Origin: Colocasia esculenta
Lineage: Eukaryota; Streptophyta; Magnoliopsida; Alismatales; Araceae
DNA length: 64,000 nucleotides
NCBI GenBank assembly: GCA_014218235.1
Contig: CM024753.1
Coordinates: 191,060,348-191,124,347, forward strand
Direction of reading: 5' to 3'
Below are positions 9,978 to 20,089 of this stretch, piece after piece. The notes below the pieces were generated by a model. The model was given only the letters and a program-made list of their open reading frames with translations. It ran no database searches and was not told the origin of the DNA. Within the stretch, counting starts at the first letter, position 1. Every line of letters starts with the position of its first letter. Position numbers and translations under genes: made by a program.

Positions 9978-10680
9978 GCTCTCCTCTGGCGAACACGGTG
10001 GGATCGGCACTGCTGACCACTGTTTTGAAGGTTTAAGTCTACAGATAGGTAGACGTCAATCGTTCTTGATGTCTACCCAGGTAAACGTCCACATCCTGTG
10101 TCATTTAGTTTTTATTAACGTCAACTTCTTGCGCCGTCAATATCATCTTAGCGTCCATCGATCTTGCCGTCTACCTATTTCTAAAGAACTTGACGTCGCA
10201 TGTGTTGCCGTTTACTTTCATAAAAGTTGTTTCTACTTGATTTTTCTTTCAATTTTCCTTTTGTTTGCTATCTCTTTGATCATTGTTGGTCCTGAGTCAC
10301 GAGGTGGGTCTCTCTTCTCATCTATTCTAGCCTCCCCACACATTTTAGGATAACCCCTTCTTAATTTACAATCTTTTACTCGAGGATTCCCTCTTGGGTA
10401 AATCGAATTGGTTTCAAGAAGAACTCCATAAGTCCCTAAATTCTGTGGATTCTCTCATGGTACGGGGTAGGAGGACCTTTACCCTCCCATCTAGTTAGCC
10501 CATTCACCCAGCTTTGAGTGAGAGGTGAGAGAATCGGCCTTCACAAGTTGAGTTAACACACAACTGTAACATTTAAAAGATTTTGGGGCGTTGTTTGACA
10601 ACATTGTTTGTCTATAAATCCATATTTCTCCTAATAACAGTGTAGTTAATTAGTCTAATCATCTTAAAAATCAGTAGGTT
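9978..10680 (+). other. Element A leader with a second CGTC array
   Basis: Sequence between the LTR and the copia insertion, presumably the untranslated leader because gag starts just after the copia. At 10031-10215 a second array of (T)NNCGTC(A/T)AC units recurs about every 16-17 bp, mostly on the opposite strand from the U3 array. No gene-like ORF is present. Confidence 0.5.
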
Positions 10681-10685
10681 GTTTG

Positions 10686-12892
10686 TGTTGCTCAGCTAGC
10701 TAGCCCAGGGGGGGGGGTGAATGGGTTGTTAAAATTTCGATCTCTGATTAAAACCTGTTTACTGAAAAGATTACACAACTTAATAACGAGGTTAGAGTTA
10801 GAGCAAATAAGACAATAATCACACAAAGCACATCCACAAGACACAAGGATTTTTATCCTGGTTCGAAACTCCTCTCCACAGGAGACCTACGTCCAGTCCC
10901 TGAGCAATGCCTCAGGATTTCACTACCAAGGGTACAATCCCCCTTAAGGATCCTTACACCCAGCCTCAATTGGTCTTCCTTCAACCTGAAGGGAAAACAA
11001 CCGCCCTGGATGCCACCAGGTCTTCCTTCGTCCAGAAGGGAACACAACTAAAGAAGAGAAAGAGTAGGAACAGGCTTCAGACTCTAGCTTGACCAGCTAC
11101 AAGCTGAAGCTACCAAGGCCCGAGAGAGAAAGAGATTTAACAAGGTTTTCTCTCCAAGGACTACACAAGCTCTCACACATAAGATCTCCTTTGATCACTG
11201 AGAGCTAAGAGCTAAGAACAAGGTTGGAGGGGAAGCTTCGCTCTTGTTTCAATCTTCTGAAGACTCGAAGAGATGGTGTTCTATCTTTTCGAATTGCAAG
11301 CCTTGTTCTGCTTGTCTTCTCCATCTTGAGTCTTATTTAAACTTCAGATTCAAATTTGAACGTTGAAGAATCCGTTGTCTCTTATCCTGGTGTACGTTAG
11401 ACTGGTCACCAAGGAAGCTTCTGATCTTTAGTCTTTTATCCTTTAGTACACGCCAGAGAAATGTTTTAGAATCTTGTATCCAACGTTGTACAGATGAGTC
11501 TTGTCAGATATCTGCAAGCATATCAACAATAAATAGTGGACAGCTAGGACTGCCGTCGATTGTTAGTTGCAGATGGAACATATATTGCAATATATAGCAA
11601 AGCTCCTTTCTGTCTAAAAAGTGCGTAGACAGAGTAGCATAAAAATGGAAGATATTGTCTGCATGCATGGGAGATACGATCATAGAGAATTTAATGCATA
11701 GCAGTCAACAGATGAGATATGACTTTGACTTTTCAACGCTATTAAAAACATTATACTGATACAACAGGAAAGTTGATATGAATACTCCCGATGCCTTCAT
11801 GACTTATGAAATCGTTATGCGATAACAGACAAATCGTTATGACAGAGCATTATCACATTATAATGATGAAATCGTTATGAGTTATAGCAAGTCGTTATGA
11901 ACACTTATCAAGTCATTATGAACTGTAAAGAAATTGTTATGACTATCAAGTCGTTATGAGTTTCAAAGAAATCGTTACGAGAAGTCTTAACAAGTCGTTG
12001 CACAACACAAATCGTTATGAGAACCAAAGAAATCGTTACGAGAAGTCTTAACAAATCGTTGCACAAAGCAAATCGTTATGAGAATCAAAGAAATCGTTAC
12101 GAGAAGTCTTAACAAGTCGTTACACAAAGCAAATCGTTATGAGAACCAAAGAAATCGTTACGAGAAGTTTTAACAAATCGTTGCACAAAGCAAATCGTTA
12201 TGAGAATCAAAGAAATCGTTACGAGAACTAAAGAAATCGTTACGCCTTAGAAGTCGTTGTGAGTTCTAAAGAAATCGTTACGAGGTCTAAAGAAATGTTA
12301 TGGCTAGAGAGTCGTTGCGAGTTCTAAAGAAATCGTTACGAGGTCTAAAGAAATCGTTACGGCTAGAGAGTCGTTGCGAGTTCTAAAGAAATCGTTACGA
12401 GGTCTAAAGAAATCGTTACGGCTAGAGAGTCATTGCGAGTTCTAAAGAAATCGTTACGGGGTCTAAAGAAATCGTTACGACAGTCAAGTCGTTACGGGTT
12501 CTAAAGAAATCGTTGCGATGTCTAAAGAAATCGTTACGACAGTCAAGTCGTTACGGGTTCTAAAGAAATCGTTACGAAGTCTAAAGAAATCGTTACGACA
12601 GTCAAGTCGTTACGGGTTCTAAAGAAATCGTTGCGATGTCTTAAAGAATCGTTGCGATATCGATTTGTTTTGAATTTTCCAGTCAGAGAGGAAATCGTTC
12701 TGCTTATCAAGGAAGTCGATACAAATACTTGGACAGAATGTGAGATGAGACTTACCTGATTGTCTTGAACTTTCATTTTTCTTTTATTTCCTGTTCTCAA
12801 GGCTCAAGTAATCCATTAGTACTATTTTGTTAATCATCAAAATTAATATATAAATAAATGAATTATTTATTATGGGGACAATTTGGTCATCA
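10686..12892 (-). repeat. 3' LTR of copia A
   Basis: TGTTGCTCAGCTAGC at the plus-strand left edge and TTTGGTCATCA at the right. Nearly the same as the 5' LTR (21902-24112), with scattered substitutions and an almost equal length (2207 against 2211 bp), so the insertion is fairly recent. A G-run and tandem CTAGCTAG lie at the U5 edge. Confidence 0.93.
11808..12665. repeat. AAATCGTTACGA degenerate array in the copia A LTR
   Basis: About 860 bp made of dozens of 18-21 bp units, mostly AAATCGTTACGA or AGTCGTTGCGA joined by linkers such as GGTCTAAAG and GGCTAGAG. Some higher-order units of about 57-60 bp are repeated. Because the element is on the minus strand, the array precedes the promoter-proximal part of the LTR. 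The matching block in the other LTR is 23028-23885. Confidence 0.92.
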
Positions 12893-12920
12893 ATCTCCCC
12901 CTTTTTGATGGTGACAAAAT
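12893..12920 (-). promoter_or_regulatory. Polypurine tract and Sirevirus signature
   Basis: On the minus strand this reads TCACCATCAAAAAGGGGGAG followed by AT and then the LTR. AAAAAGGGGGAGAT is the polypurine tract that primes plus-strand DNA, and the CACCATCAAAAAGGGGGAG context is a recognised conserved mark of Sireviruses. Confidence 0.88.
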
Positions 12921-13188
12921 ATACTAAACATCATACAAAAATTAAACATGTTTTTCAGAATGACTTTAGTTTTCTCCCCCATTTTGTCATTAAGCAAAAA
13001 GATAGACTGTGAGACAAAGAAGAGAGATCATTGTATTAAGTGCGAGAAAGATAGTACATAGGAGACAATAAAGAGTCATGCTGTGAGATGACAGCCCTTG
13101 CCTTGATCTCAAGATCTTCAAAAGTTTGTTGGAAAACTCCAGAGGCAACTGAAAAATTAGGACCCATGGAGGGGGTGGCCCTTTGAAT

Positions 13189-16100
13189 TTATAGAGTCCG
13201 TTGCTGATCCAAGAACTCTGCATACTGATCTGGATCCAGGATGAATCTGAAGTAAGTGCTTTTTCCAAAACTAGCTCTATGGAGAAATCTATCCAGAGAG
13301 ATGGGATAGAAGATCTGCTTATCAAGTCGGTCCTGCTTCAAAGCATAAAAGGCATTGTATCTAGTGGCCCACTGAACATAGATCTCCTGGATTGGAGTTA
13401 TGGAGTTGAGATCCAAGAAAACTTCTACTGAAAGAAGGGACTTGCACTGATGGGCTAGATCACTGTTAATTGATTCCAAGTGAAGACGGGGGGCAATGTA
13501 TAGCTTTTCCCATTCTGAGGGAGAAAGCCTCTCACACTCAGATATGAGTGGAGCCAAAGTTTGAGCAGAAATGCGGCCAGAGTGGTATTCTCTGAAGATG
13601 AACCGCAAGAAGGAGGGTAATCTGCCCTGCTTGGCTGACATCCGGCCCATCTGCCTTGCAAACATATCCAGTGCATGAGAACCTGCATCTGAATCAAATA
13701 CTAAGGAATGCAACTTTGGCAGAAGAACTGGAGTATCCACCTTGAAGGATGCAAATTCTATCTTGAGTGGAAGGTTCACAGGGTGCTCTGTTCTTAGCGA
13801 GACAACGGTGGAATTGAACTGGCTAAACTGAACTTCAGGCAGCTTGTTCAAGTAGCAGAAATCAATGTAAATCTGGAAGTTCTTAGCAATCCGAATCTCT
13901 TTCAGAATGAAGGATCCCCAAGCGTTTTTATGCTGAATGACAAACCACTCAAAAAGAGTGAGTGGATGAGGTCTGTGGGTGATAGATTCTGCCCTGGCAG
14001 TCAAAAACTTTGCATACTGCGCCTTATTGCCCTTGACATTTGCCCACTGCTCTTCAGTCTTGAACTCAGTGCCCTCAAGGATTTTGGATTTCTGGATGTG
14101 GGTCAACTGGGTAAGAGGAAGAGTAATGTTTAGGTGTTCGGATAGGTTAAGGAAGGGAATGCCATATATGGTGGAGAGAATGCACTTCTGAAGGTATTCT
14201 TTATAGATTGGTCTTCTTTGAGGCTCGAGGGTAAGAGAGTACCAAAGAGGAGGAAATAAAGGTACAGAGAGGGTGCGAACAGATGAGGAAGTTTTCCTCT
14301 TTTTCTTGGCTGGACTGGGAGGATCAGTCCTGTGAATGTGTGTGGAGGTAGAGAGAATTGAAATAAGGGTGTTTCTCTCAAAATCATCCGGAATATTGGT
14401 GTCAAAAACACCAAGAAGTAGAGGTTTTTCCGGAAAGACATAGACAGAAGAGGGAGGAGTAGGAGGATAGAAGAGGTGATTGGGATTGAAGGATGAAGTG
14501 GGTTGAATTGGAGTGGTTTGAGTTTGAGGTGATGAAGGTGAGAAGGATGATGGGGCTGAGGTGTGAGAAGGAGTGGGAGAGAAGGTAGGTTGAGATGAAA
14601 TGATAGAGGATGATGGTTGGGTGCGAGGTGCTGGGTGTTTTATAGTTGGTGGAGCAGGAGGGGCTGTGAGAGGAGAGGTAGATAAGGACAAAATTGGAGT
14701 TGCAAGATATGAAGTGTCAGGGGCCGAAGTAGCTGTCATGGGCTCTTTCCCTTTGGCTTCTCTGACAGCTGAAGAGGGTCCTGATGACCCTGAAGCTTGC
14801 CCTGATGGCCCTGTTGGCCGAGAGACTTCTGCTGGAGGCTCTGGTGGCCTAGGAACTTCAGCTGGACTGCTCTGAGTGGGTGCAGGAGGGACACCACTAG
14901 ACTTTGAAAGAACTGCTAGCATTTGCTTCATATCAGACATCTCTTTATTAAACCATCTCATTGCATTTCGAATTGAGGATAGGTCAGAGGAGGTTGAAGC
15001 TTGATGAGCAATAATCCCCTGAACACTTGTCTGAACTGATGACAAGACTTCTCCCTGAGCTTTCAGCAATGCCATAATAGGCTTCAGATTTACTTTTCTA
15101 TGACTATTTCTTGGCCTTTTGTGAGCCACTCTCTTTTGCTTCCCTTGCTGAATGACAGGCTCCTCAAGATTGATATTGCTTGCACTTGGGCCTTCACTAA
15201 CAGGAACACTGTCAGGAGGTGGAATTTCCTCAATGCCCACTTGCTCCCCCTGAATAGGAGCAGGGAGTACAACACTTTCTTGCTCCCCCTGGGCAGAAGC
15301 ATCCTCCAAAACAATTTGTTCCAAGTGGCCTTCTGCCACAGATTCAGACACTTCAGGTTCAAGGATACTTTTCTCCCCTTGGCTAGGAGCTTCTTTCATG
15401 ACCACATCTCGTTGAGTACCTGCTTGTATCTCAACATTAGCAATTGGTTCAGACTGAATTTCTGTATGGCCTGGTGCCATAACTTCTTCTTCAACACGTC
15501 CACCTTCTTTAGAAGTAGCTGAGGTGGAGGGAATAGAATCCAATACCTCTCTTAAAATAGAGGCGACTAAGGTGGTGGGCAAGGAGTCTGCCACACCAGC
15601 TGCACCTTCCTCCATCTGAACTTCTGGAGAATGAGAGATAATCTCCACAACAGGTGATTCTGAAACTTCTGCCTGGCTTGCCACAACTGTTACTGCAGCT
15701 GCTTGAACAACTGCTGCTACTGCTGCTTGCTCTTGAACTTCTGGGAAATCTCCAATAATCGCTTCTCCTTCAGCTACAGAAGTCTTTGACCAAACTCCAT
15801 CTTGCACTGAAAAACCACTCTTCTTCAGGTTTCTGGACCTTATGGACTGGCCCATCTTCTCTACTACTGCTCCAGATAAGTCTACTCCGAAATGCTTGAA
15901 AATTTTGGTGAGTAGATGAGCATAGGGTAAGGAAACATTTAACTTGCTCTTGGTTTCCCAGATCTGAGCACTGGCAAATTTCATTCTCTCAATTATTACT
16001 GCGGCCAGATTTATCTCCTTGTTCTGGATTACCCAGAACATCAAGTCTGAGTTTGCCCTAGTGCATGAAGAAAAGGTAGCACTCAGAGGAACTATGATTT

Positions 16101-16704
16101 GGCATACAATAAAGTGGAGCAACCGATTGAAAGCTGACATCTGATTTATATCCAATTTTCCATCCTTCAGCTTAAACCCTGGACCAATAATGCCAAGACC
16201 CTTAGCTTCATCATTTACCGAGTCCACACCACTAAAGCCTGATGTTTTCACTCCAAAGAAGGTACTTAGTAACTCACGGTCTATTCTGATTTGGATACCC
16301 TTGACAGAGGAGACAAGGGACCCATCTGCTTCTGATTTCAAACAGATGAAGAAAGCTTTCACCAAGTCCGGATAGCTTACCTCGGTGAAAGTAACCGCAT
16401 CCAACCATTGCATCCGTCTCAAGGCTTCAACTAGACTGCTCATTCCACTTTTCTCAAGATTCTGAACATCTACAGCCTTATTTCCACAGATCTTCGTCTT
16501 CACAAAGGTAAACCTTTCTTGCTCCTTTGGGGACAGAAACTCAGCACTGTAGCCCCCAACACTTCCGGAGATCATCGGAGCGGCCATGGGTAGAGAGGAG
16601 AAAGATTTCTGGAGGAGGAAGATGATGAAAAGGATGGGAGCTCTCGAAGGGATTCTTCGCAGGAAGAGGAGAAAGCTTCGAAAGTTGCAGAGAGTCGATC
16701 CCAA
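13189..16704 (-). CDS. Env-position ORF of copia A, 1171 codons, intact
   Basis: A single uninterrupted frame between pol and the 3' LTR, where some Sireviruses carry an envelope-like gene. The first 40 residues are hydrophobic and basic (LFLRRIPSRAPILFIIFLLQ); a second Met with good context (MAAPMISG, near 16587) may be the true start, which would drop that segment. Residues about 40-320 form a folded-looking region (LVEALRRMQWLDAVTFTEVS, GIQIRIDRELLSTFFGVKTS) like a family of plant transposon-associated proteins of unknown function. About 330-830 is low-complexity, rich in Glu, Val, then Pro and Ser, with a possible coiled-coil segment. The last 330 residues look globular. I see no clear fusion peptide or C-terminal anchor, so an envelope role is unproven. 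It is open while gag and pol of the same copy are broken. Confidence 0.75.
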   Translation of the reverse strand: MGSTLCNFRSFLLFLRRIPSRAPILFIIFLLQKSFSSLPMAAPMISGSVGGYSAEFLSPKEQERFTFVKTKICGNKAVDVQNLEKSGMSSLVEALRRMQWLDAVTFTEVSYPDLVKAFFICLKSEADGSLVSSVKGIQIRIDRELLSTFFGVKTSGFSGVDSVNDEAKGLGIIGPGFKLKDGKLDINQMSAFNRLLHFIVCQIIVPLSATFSSCTRANSDLMFWVIQNKEINLAAVIIERMKFASAQIWETKSKLNVSLPYAHLLTKIFKHFGVDLSGAVVEKMGQSIRSRNLKKSGFSVQDGVWSKTSVAEGEAIIGDFPEVQEQAAVAAVVQAAAVTVVASQAEVSESPVVEIISHSPEVQMEEGAAGVADSLPTTLVASILREVLDSIPSTSATSKEGGRVEEEVMAPGHTEIQSEPIANVEIQAGTQRDVVMKEAPSQGEKSILEPEVSESVAEGHLEQIVLEDASAQGEQESVVLPAPIQGEQVGIEEIPPPDSVPVSEGPSASNINLEEPVIQQGKQKRVAHKRPRNSHRKVNLKPIMALLKAQGEVLSSVQTSVQGIIAHQASTSSDLSSIRNAMRWFNKEMSDMKQMLAVLSKSSGVPPAPTQSSPAEVPRPPEPPAEVSRPTGPSGQASGSSGPSSAVREAKGKEPMTATSAPDTSYLATPILSLSTSPLTAPPAPPTIKHPAPRTQPSSSIISSQPTFSPTPSHTSAPSSFSPSSPQTQTTPIQPTSSFNPNHLFYPPTPPSSVYVFPEKPLLLGVFDTNIPDDFERNTLISILSTSTHIHRTDPPSPAKKKRKTSSSVRTLSVPLFPPLWYSLTLEPQRRPIYKEYLQKCILSTIYGIPFLNLSEHLNITLPLTQLTHIQKSKILEGTEFKTEEQWANVKGNKAQYAKFLTARAESITHRPHPLTLFEWFVIQHKNAWGSFILKEIRIAKNFQIYIDFCYLNKLPEVQFSQFNSTVVSLRTEHPVNLPLKIEFASFKVDTPVLLPKLHSLVFDSDAGSHALDMFARQMGRMSAKQGRLPSFLRFIFREYHSGRISAQTLAPLISECERLSPSEWEKLYIAPRLHLESINSDLAHQCKSLLSVEVFLDLNSITPIQEIYVQWATRYNAFYALKQDRLDKQIFYPISLDRFLHRASFGKSTYFRFILDPDQYAEFLDQQRTL

Positions 16705-16993
16705 AATCGTTAGGGCATCGGCTTTGGGTGACCAGATAGAGGATAAAAGGGTAAAGTTAGAAGACGAGTCGTTCCCAGAATGATTTGACTGATTTAAAAT
16801 TAATTTCTTGAAAGGCGAAGCGCCAAAAAGGCGGTAATAGCAGAAGGCGACAAAAAGGTTTGACGAGTCAAACCGCTTTCAACACAATAGTGGTCAAAGA
16901 AATGTAGATAACTGAGTTTTGCTTATCTTTAAAGAGGGAAAAATTTCATTTATTCTAAAAGATTTATATGCCAATAAAATTACAGAGATCTTT
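16705..16993 (-). other. Spacer between pol and env-position ORF
   Basis: No ORF; contains short GGCGAAGCGCC-type inverted motifs. Could hold a splice acceptor or promoter for the downstream ORF, but none is convincing. Confidence 0.4.
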
Positions 16994-18470
16994 TCACAAA
17001 TTGCACATCCCTAATTCCCTTCTAAGAGATGTAAATCTCTCTTCAGGTAGGACTTTTGTAAAGATATCTGCCAATTGACCAATTGTAACTATAAAAGAAA
17101 TTTCTAAATTACCACTAGCTACATGGTCTCAAATAAAATGATATCTTACCTCAATGTGTTTAGTCCTTGAGTGTTGTACTGGATTCTTGGTGAGATTGAT
17201 GGCACTTGTGTTATCACACAATAGCGAATTTGCTTGATATGAATGCCGAAATCCTCAAGTTGTTGCTTTATCCAAAGAAGTTGTGTACAACAACTTCCAG
17301 CAGCAACATATTCTGCCTCAGCTGTTGATAAGGCTACTGAATTTTGTTTCTTGGATGACCATGATATTAAACATCCTGCAAGAAACTGACAACACCCACT
17401 GGTGCTTTTTCTATCTACTTTGCATCCAGCATAATCAGCATCTGAATATCCTACTAATTCTATTTTACAAGATATAGGATACCAGAGACCTAAATCATGA
17501 GTTCTAGCCAGATATCTAAATATTCTTTTTACTAAAATTAAATGAGACTCTCTAGGGTCTGCCTGATATCCAGCACACATGCATACACTAAACAAAATGT
17601 CTGGTCTACTTGCAGTTAAGTAAAGTAATGATCCTATCATACCTCGATAATTCTTTTGATCTACCTTTTTACCTTTTTGATCACTGTCCATTCTGGTTGA
17701 AGTGCTCATTGGAGTTGATAATGGCTTTGCACCTTCAAATCCAAATTTCTTTAACAGCTCTTTGGTGTACTTGGCTTGACAGGTATTAGTGCCATCCTTC
17801 CCTTGCTTAATTTGCAATCTAAGGAAGTAGCTTAGCTCCCCCATCAAGCTCATTTCGAATTCTCCCTGCATAAGCTTTTCAAAGTACTTGCAAAGAGATT
17901 CATCAGTAGATCCAAAAATAATATCATCTACATATATTTGCACAAGAAGTATATGTTTAACCTTAGATTTTATAAATAATGTACTATCTACTTTACCTCT
18001 AGTGAAACCATGATCTAATAAGAAAGTACTGAGCCTTTCATACCAGGCTCTAGGTGCTTGCTTAAACCATATAAAGCCTTATGTAGTTTAAATACATGAT
18101 TTGGAAATTCGGGATCATCAAAACCTGGAGGGTTTTCAACATAAACTTCCTCCTTGATAAAACCATTTAAAAAGGCTGATTTGACATCCATTTGAAATAG
18201 TTTTAAATCAAATGCAGATGCATAAGCAAGTAAAATCCTAATAGCCTCAAGTCTAGCTACAGGTGCATAGGTTTCATCGAAATCTATGCCTTCCTCTTGG
18301 GAGTAGCCTTGAGCTATCAGTCTGGCCTTGTTCCTTAAGATTATTCCAGACTCATCTAGTTTATTTCTGAACTCCCACTTGGTGCCAATAACTGAATGAT
18401 TGGATGGTCTAGGAACAAGTGACCATACTTGGTTTCTCTTGAACTAATTTAGTTCTTCTTGCATGGCTAA
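16994..18470 (-). pseudogene. Copia A reverse transcriptase and RNase H, frameshifted
   Basis: C-terminal half of the copia polyprotein, which copies element RNA into DNA and removes the RNA strand. Reading leftward: FKRNQVWSLVPRPSNHSVIG and FQMDVKSAFLNGFIKEEVYV (RT fingers and palm), QIYVDDIIFGS (catalytic YVDD, near 17930), then RNase H with SDADYAGCKVDRKSTSG, STAEAEYVAA and QLLWIKQQLEDFG. The frame would end at 16994-16996. Damage: an in-frame TAG at 18444-18446 where copia B has Gln, a 1-bp loss near 18060 in the GLKQAPRAW region, and a shift near 17200 close to the C-terminus. Confidence 0.9.
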
Positions 18471-19775
18471 TATCCAAGATTCATCAGATAAAGCCTCATT
18501 GACTGTCTTAGGCTCTATTTGAGAAACAAAGGCTAAATAATCACAAGGAATTACATTACCTCTTGTTCTTACCCCTACAGATGGATCACCAATAATGTTT
18601 TCAGGAGGGTGATCTTTCTGATGTCTCCATTCTTTTGGAAGATTTTCATGTTGAATTTCAGTTTGCTGCAGTTCTTCCAGAGGAGGATCTTCCTTGTCCT
18701 TAATTGAGGTATTCTTTAATTTTTCAGACAAGTCATCTGCATCATCAATGTCACTAATTTCTTCCTTTTTCAAGGAAGGGTTAGATTCATCAAAAATAAC
18801 ATGTACAGATTGTTCAATTAATAAGGAACATTTATTGAAAACTCTATAACCTTTGGGTTTAGAAGTGTACCCCATAAAGATGCCTTCATCTGATTTGGTA
18901 TCCAACTTACCAATGTCCCTTTTTCCATTGTTGTGGATGAAGCAAGGACATCCAAATATTCTGAAATGGCTGATCTTTGGCTTCTTTCCTTTGTAGAGTT
19001 CATAAGCAGTCTTCTTCAGAATCGGCCTGATCATCACTCTATTTATGATATAACATGCAGTGTTGATGGCTTCGGCCCAGAAGTATCTTGGCAAATCATA
19101 TTCTGATAACATGGTTCTTGCCATATCCAAAAGAGTTCTGTTTTTCCTCTCAGCAATTCCATTTGTTGAGGTGTCCTTGGGGCTGAGAAGTTGTGCTCAA
19201 TTCCTTGATCATCACAGAACTTTGCAAACTTTTCATTCTGAAACTCACCACCATGATCTGATCGGATAGAGACAATTGTGAACTTCTGATCTTTCTGAAC
19301 TTTCTTGCTGAAGCTGACAAAATTGTCAAATGTGTCATCTTTGTGCTCTAGAAAGGATACCCAAGTGAATCTTGAATAATCATCAACTATTACAAATCCA
19401 AAATTCTTTCCTCCAGACTAGTAGTCCTCATTGGCCCAAATAGATCCATATGAAGTAGTTCTAAGGCTTTGAGGTGGTTACTACAGTCTTTGATTTGAAA
19501 GAGCTCTTGGTGTGCTTTCCTCTTGCACAAGGTTTGCAAATGCTGTCCAATCTAGAATTGACCTTTGGCAGTCCTTCCACTAGCTTTCTCTTTCTGAGCT
19601 TATTCAAACCGTCCAAGCTGCAGTGGCCCAATCTTCTGTGCCACAACTCTGTTGATTGATCTTTACTAGCTGCCAAACACACATCTTGATCCTTGAGTTC
19701 TTCTAGATAGAGTACATACAGATTTCTTTCTCTATAAGCTTCAAAATGACTGCTCCATCCTTTAATATACTGCAC
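18471..19775 (-). pseudogene. Copia A integrase, frameshifted
   Basis: Integrase domain that inserts element DNA into the host genome. The pre-integrase zinc finger is visible (HRRLGH, then CKPCARGKHT). The DDE core is split by frameshifts between about 19130 and 19450, where copia B reads through. The downstream frame resumes at MARTMLSEYDLPRYFWAEAI and runs through the C-terminal region (IFGCPCFIHNNGKRDIGKLD, GYTSKPKGYRVF). Position between protease and RT confirms copia order. Confidence 0.88.
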
Positions 19776-20062
19776 TTTGATTCTTGGAACTGAATCTGAT
19801 GGCCTTTGTCACACAACTGGCTGATGCTGATGAGATTATGCTTTAACCCTTTGACCAGCATCACATCTTCAATTACTGATCTTCCTCTGATGTTTACGGA
19901 TCCATTTCCTATTACTGTGCCTTTTCCATTATCTCCATAAGTGACTGTTCCTTCTTCATCTTGGAGATTAACAAAAAGTTTCTGGTTCCCTGACATGTGC
20001 CTTGAGCATCCACTATCCAAATACCATTTGGATGCTTTTGATTTTCCCTGTAAGTTAAACAC
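19740..20062 (-). pseudogene. Copia A aspartic protease
   Basis: Retrotransposon protease that processes the polyprotein. The active-site motif is YLDSGCSRHMSG at residues about 14-25, followed by the conserved GTVTYGDNGKGTVIGNGSV and LKHNLISISQLCDKGHQI. It runs into the integrase zinc finger in copia B, but here a 1-bp change near 19735 throws the frame and ends it early. Confidence 0.88.
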
Positions 20063-20089
20063 TAAGTTTTAGGTACCCAAGTTCTTTTG

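Noticed and set aside
11808..12665. CRISPR-like regularly spaced repeats
   Set aside because: Units are degenerate, have no unique spacers of constant length, and lie in a plant retrotransposon LTR.
14130..15522. ORFs of 90-140 codons in other frames within the env-position ORF
   Set aside because: They overlap the 1171-codon frame, show no recognisable domain, and read as shadows of its low-complexity middle.
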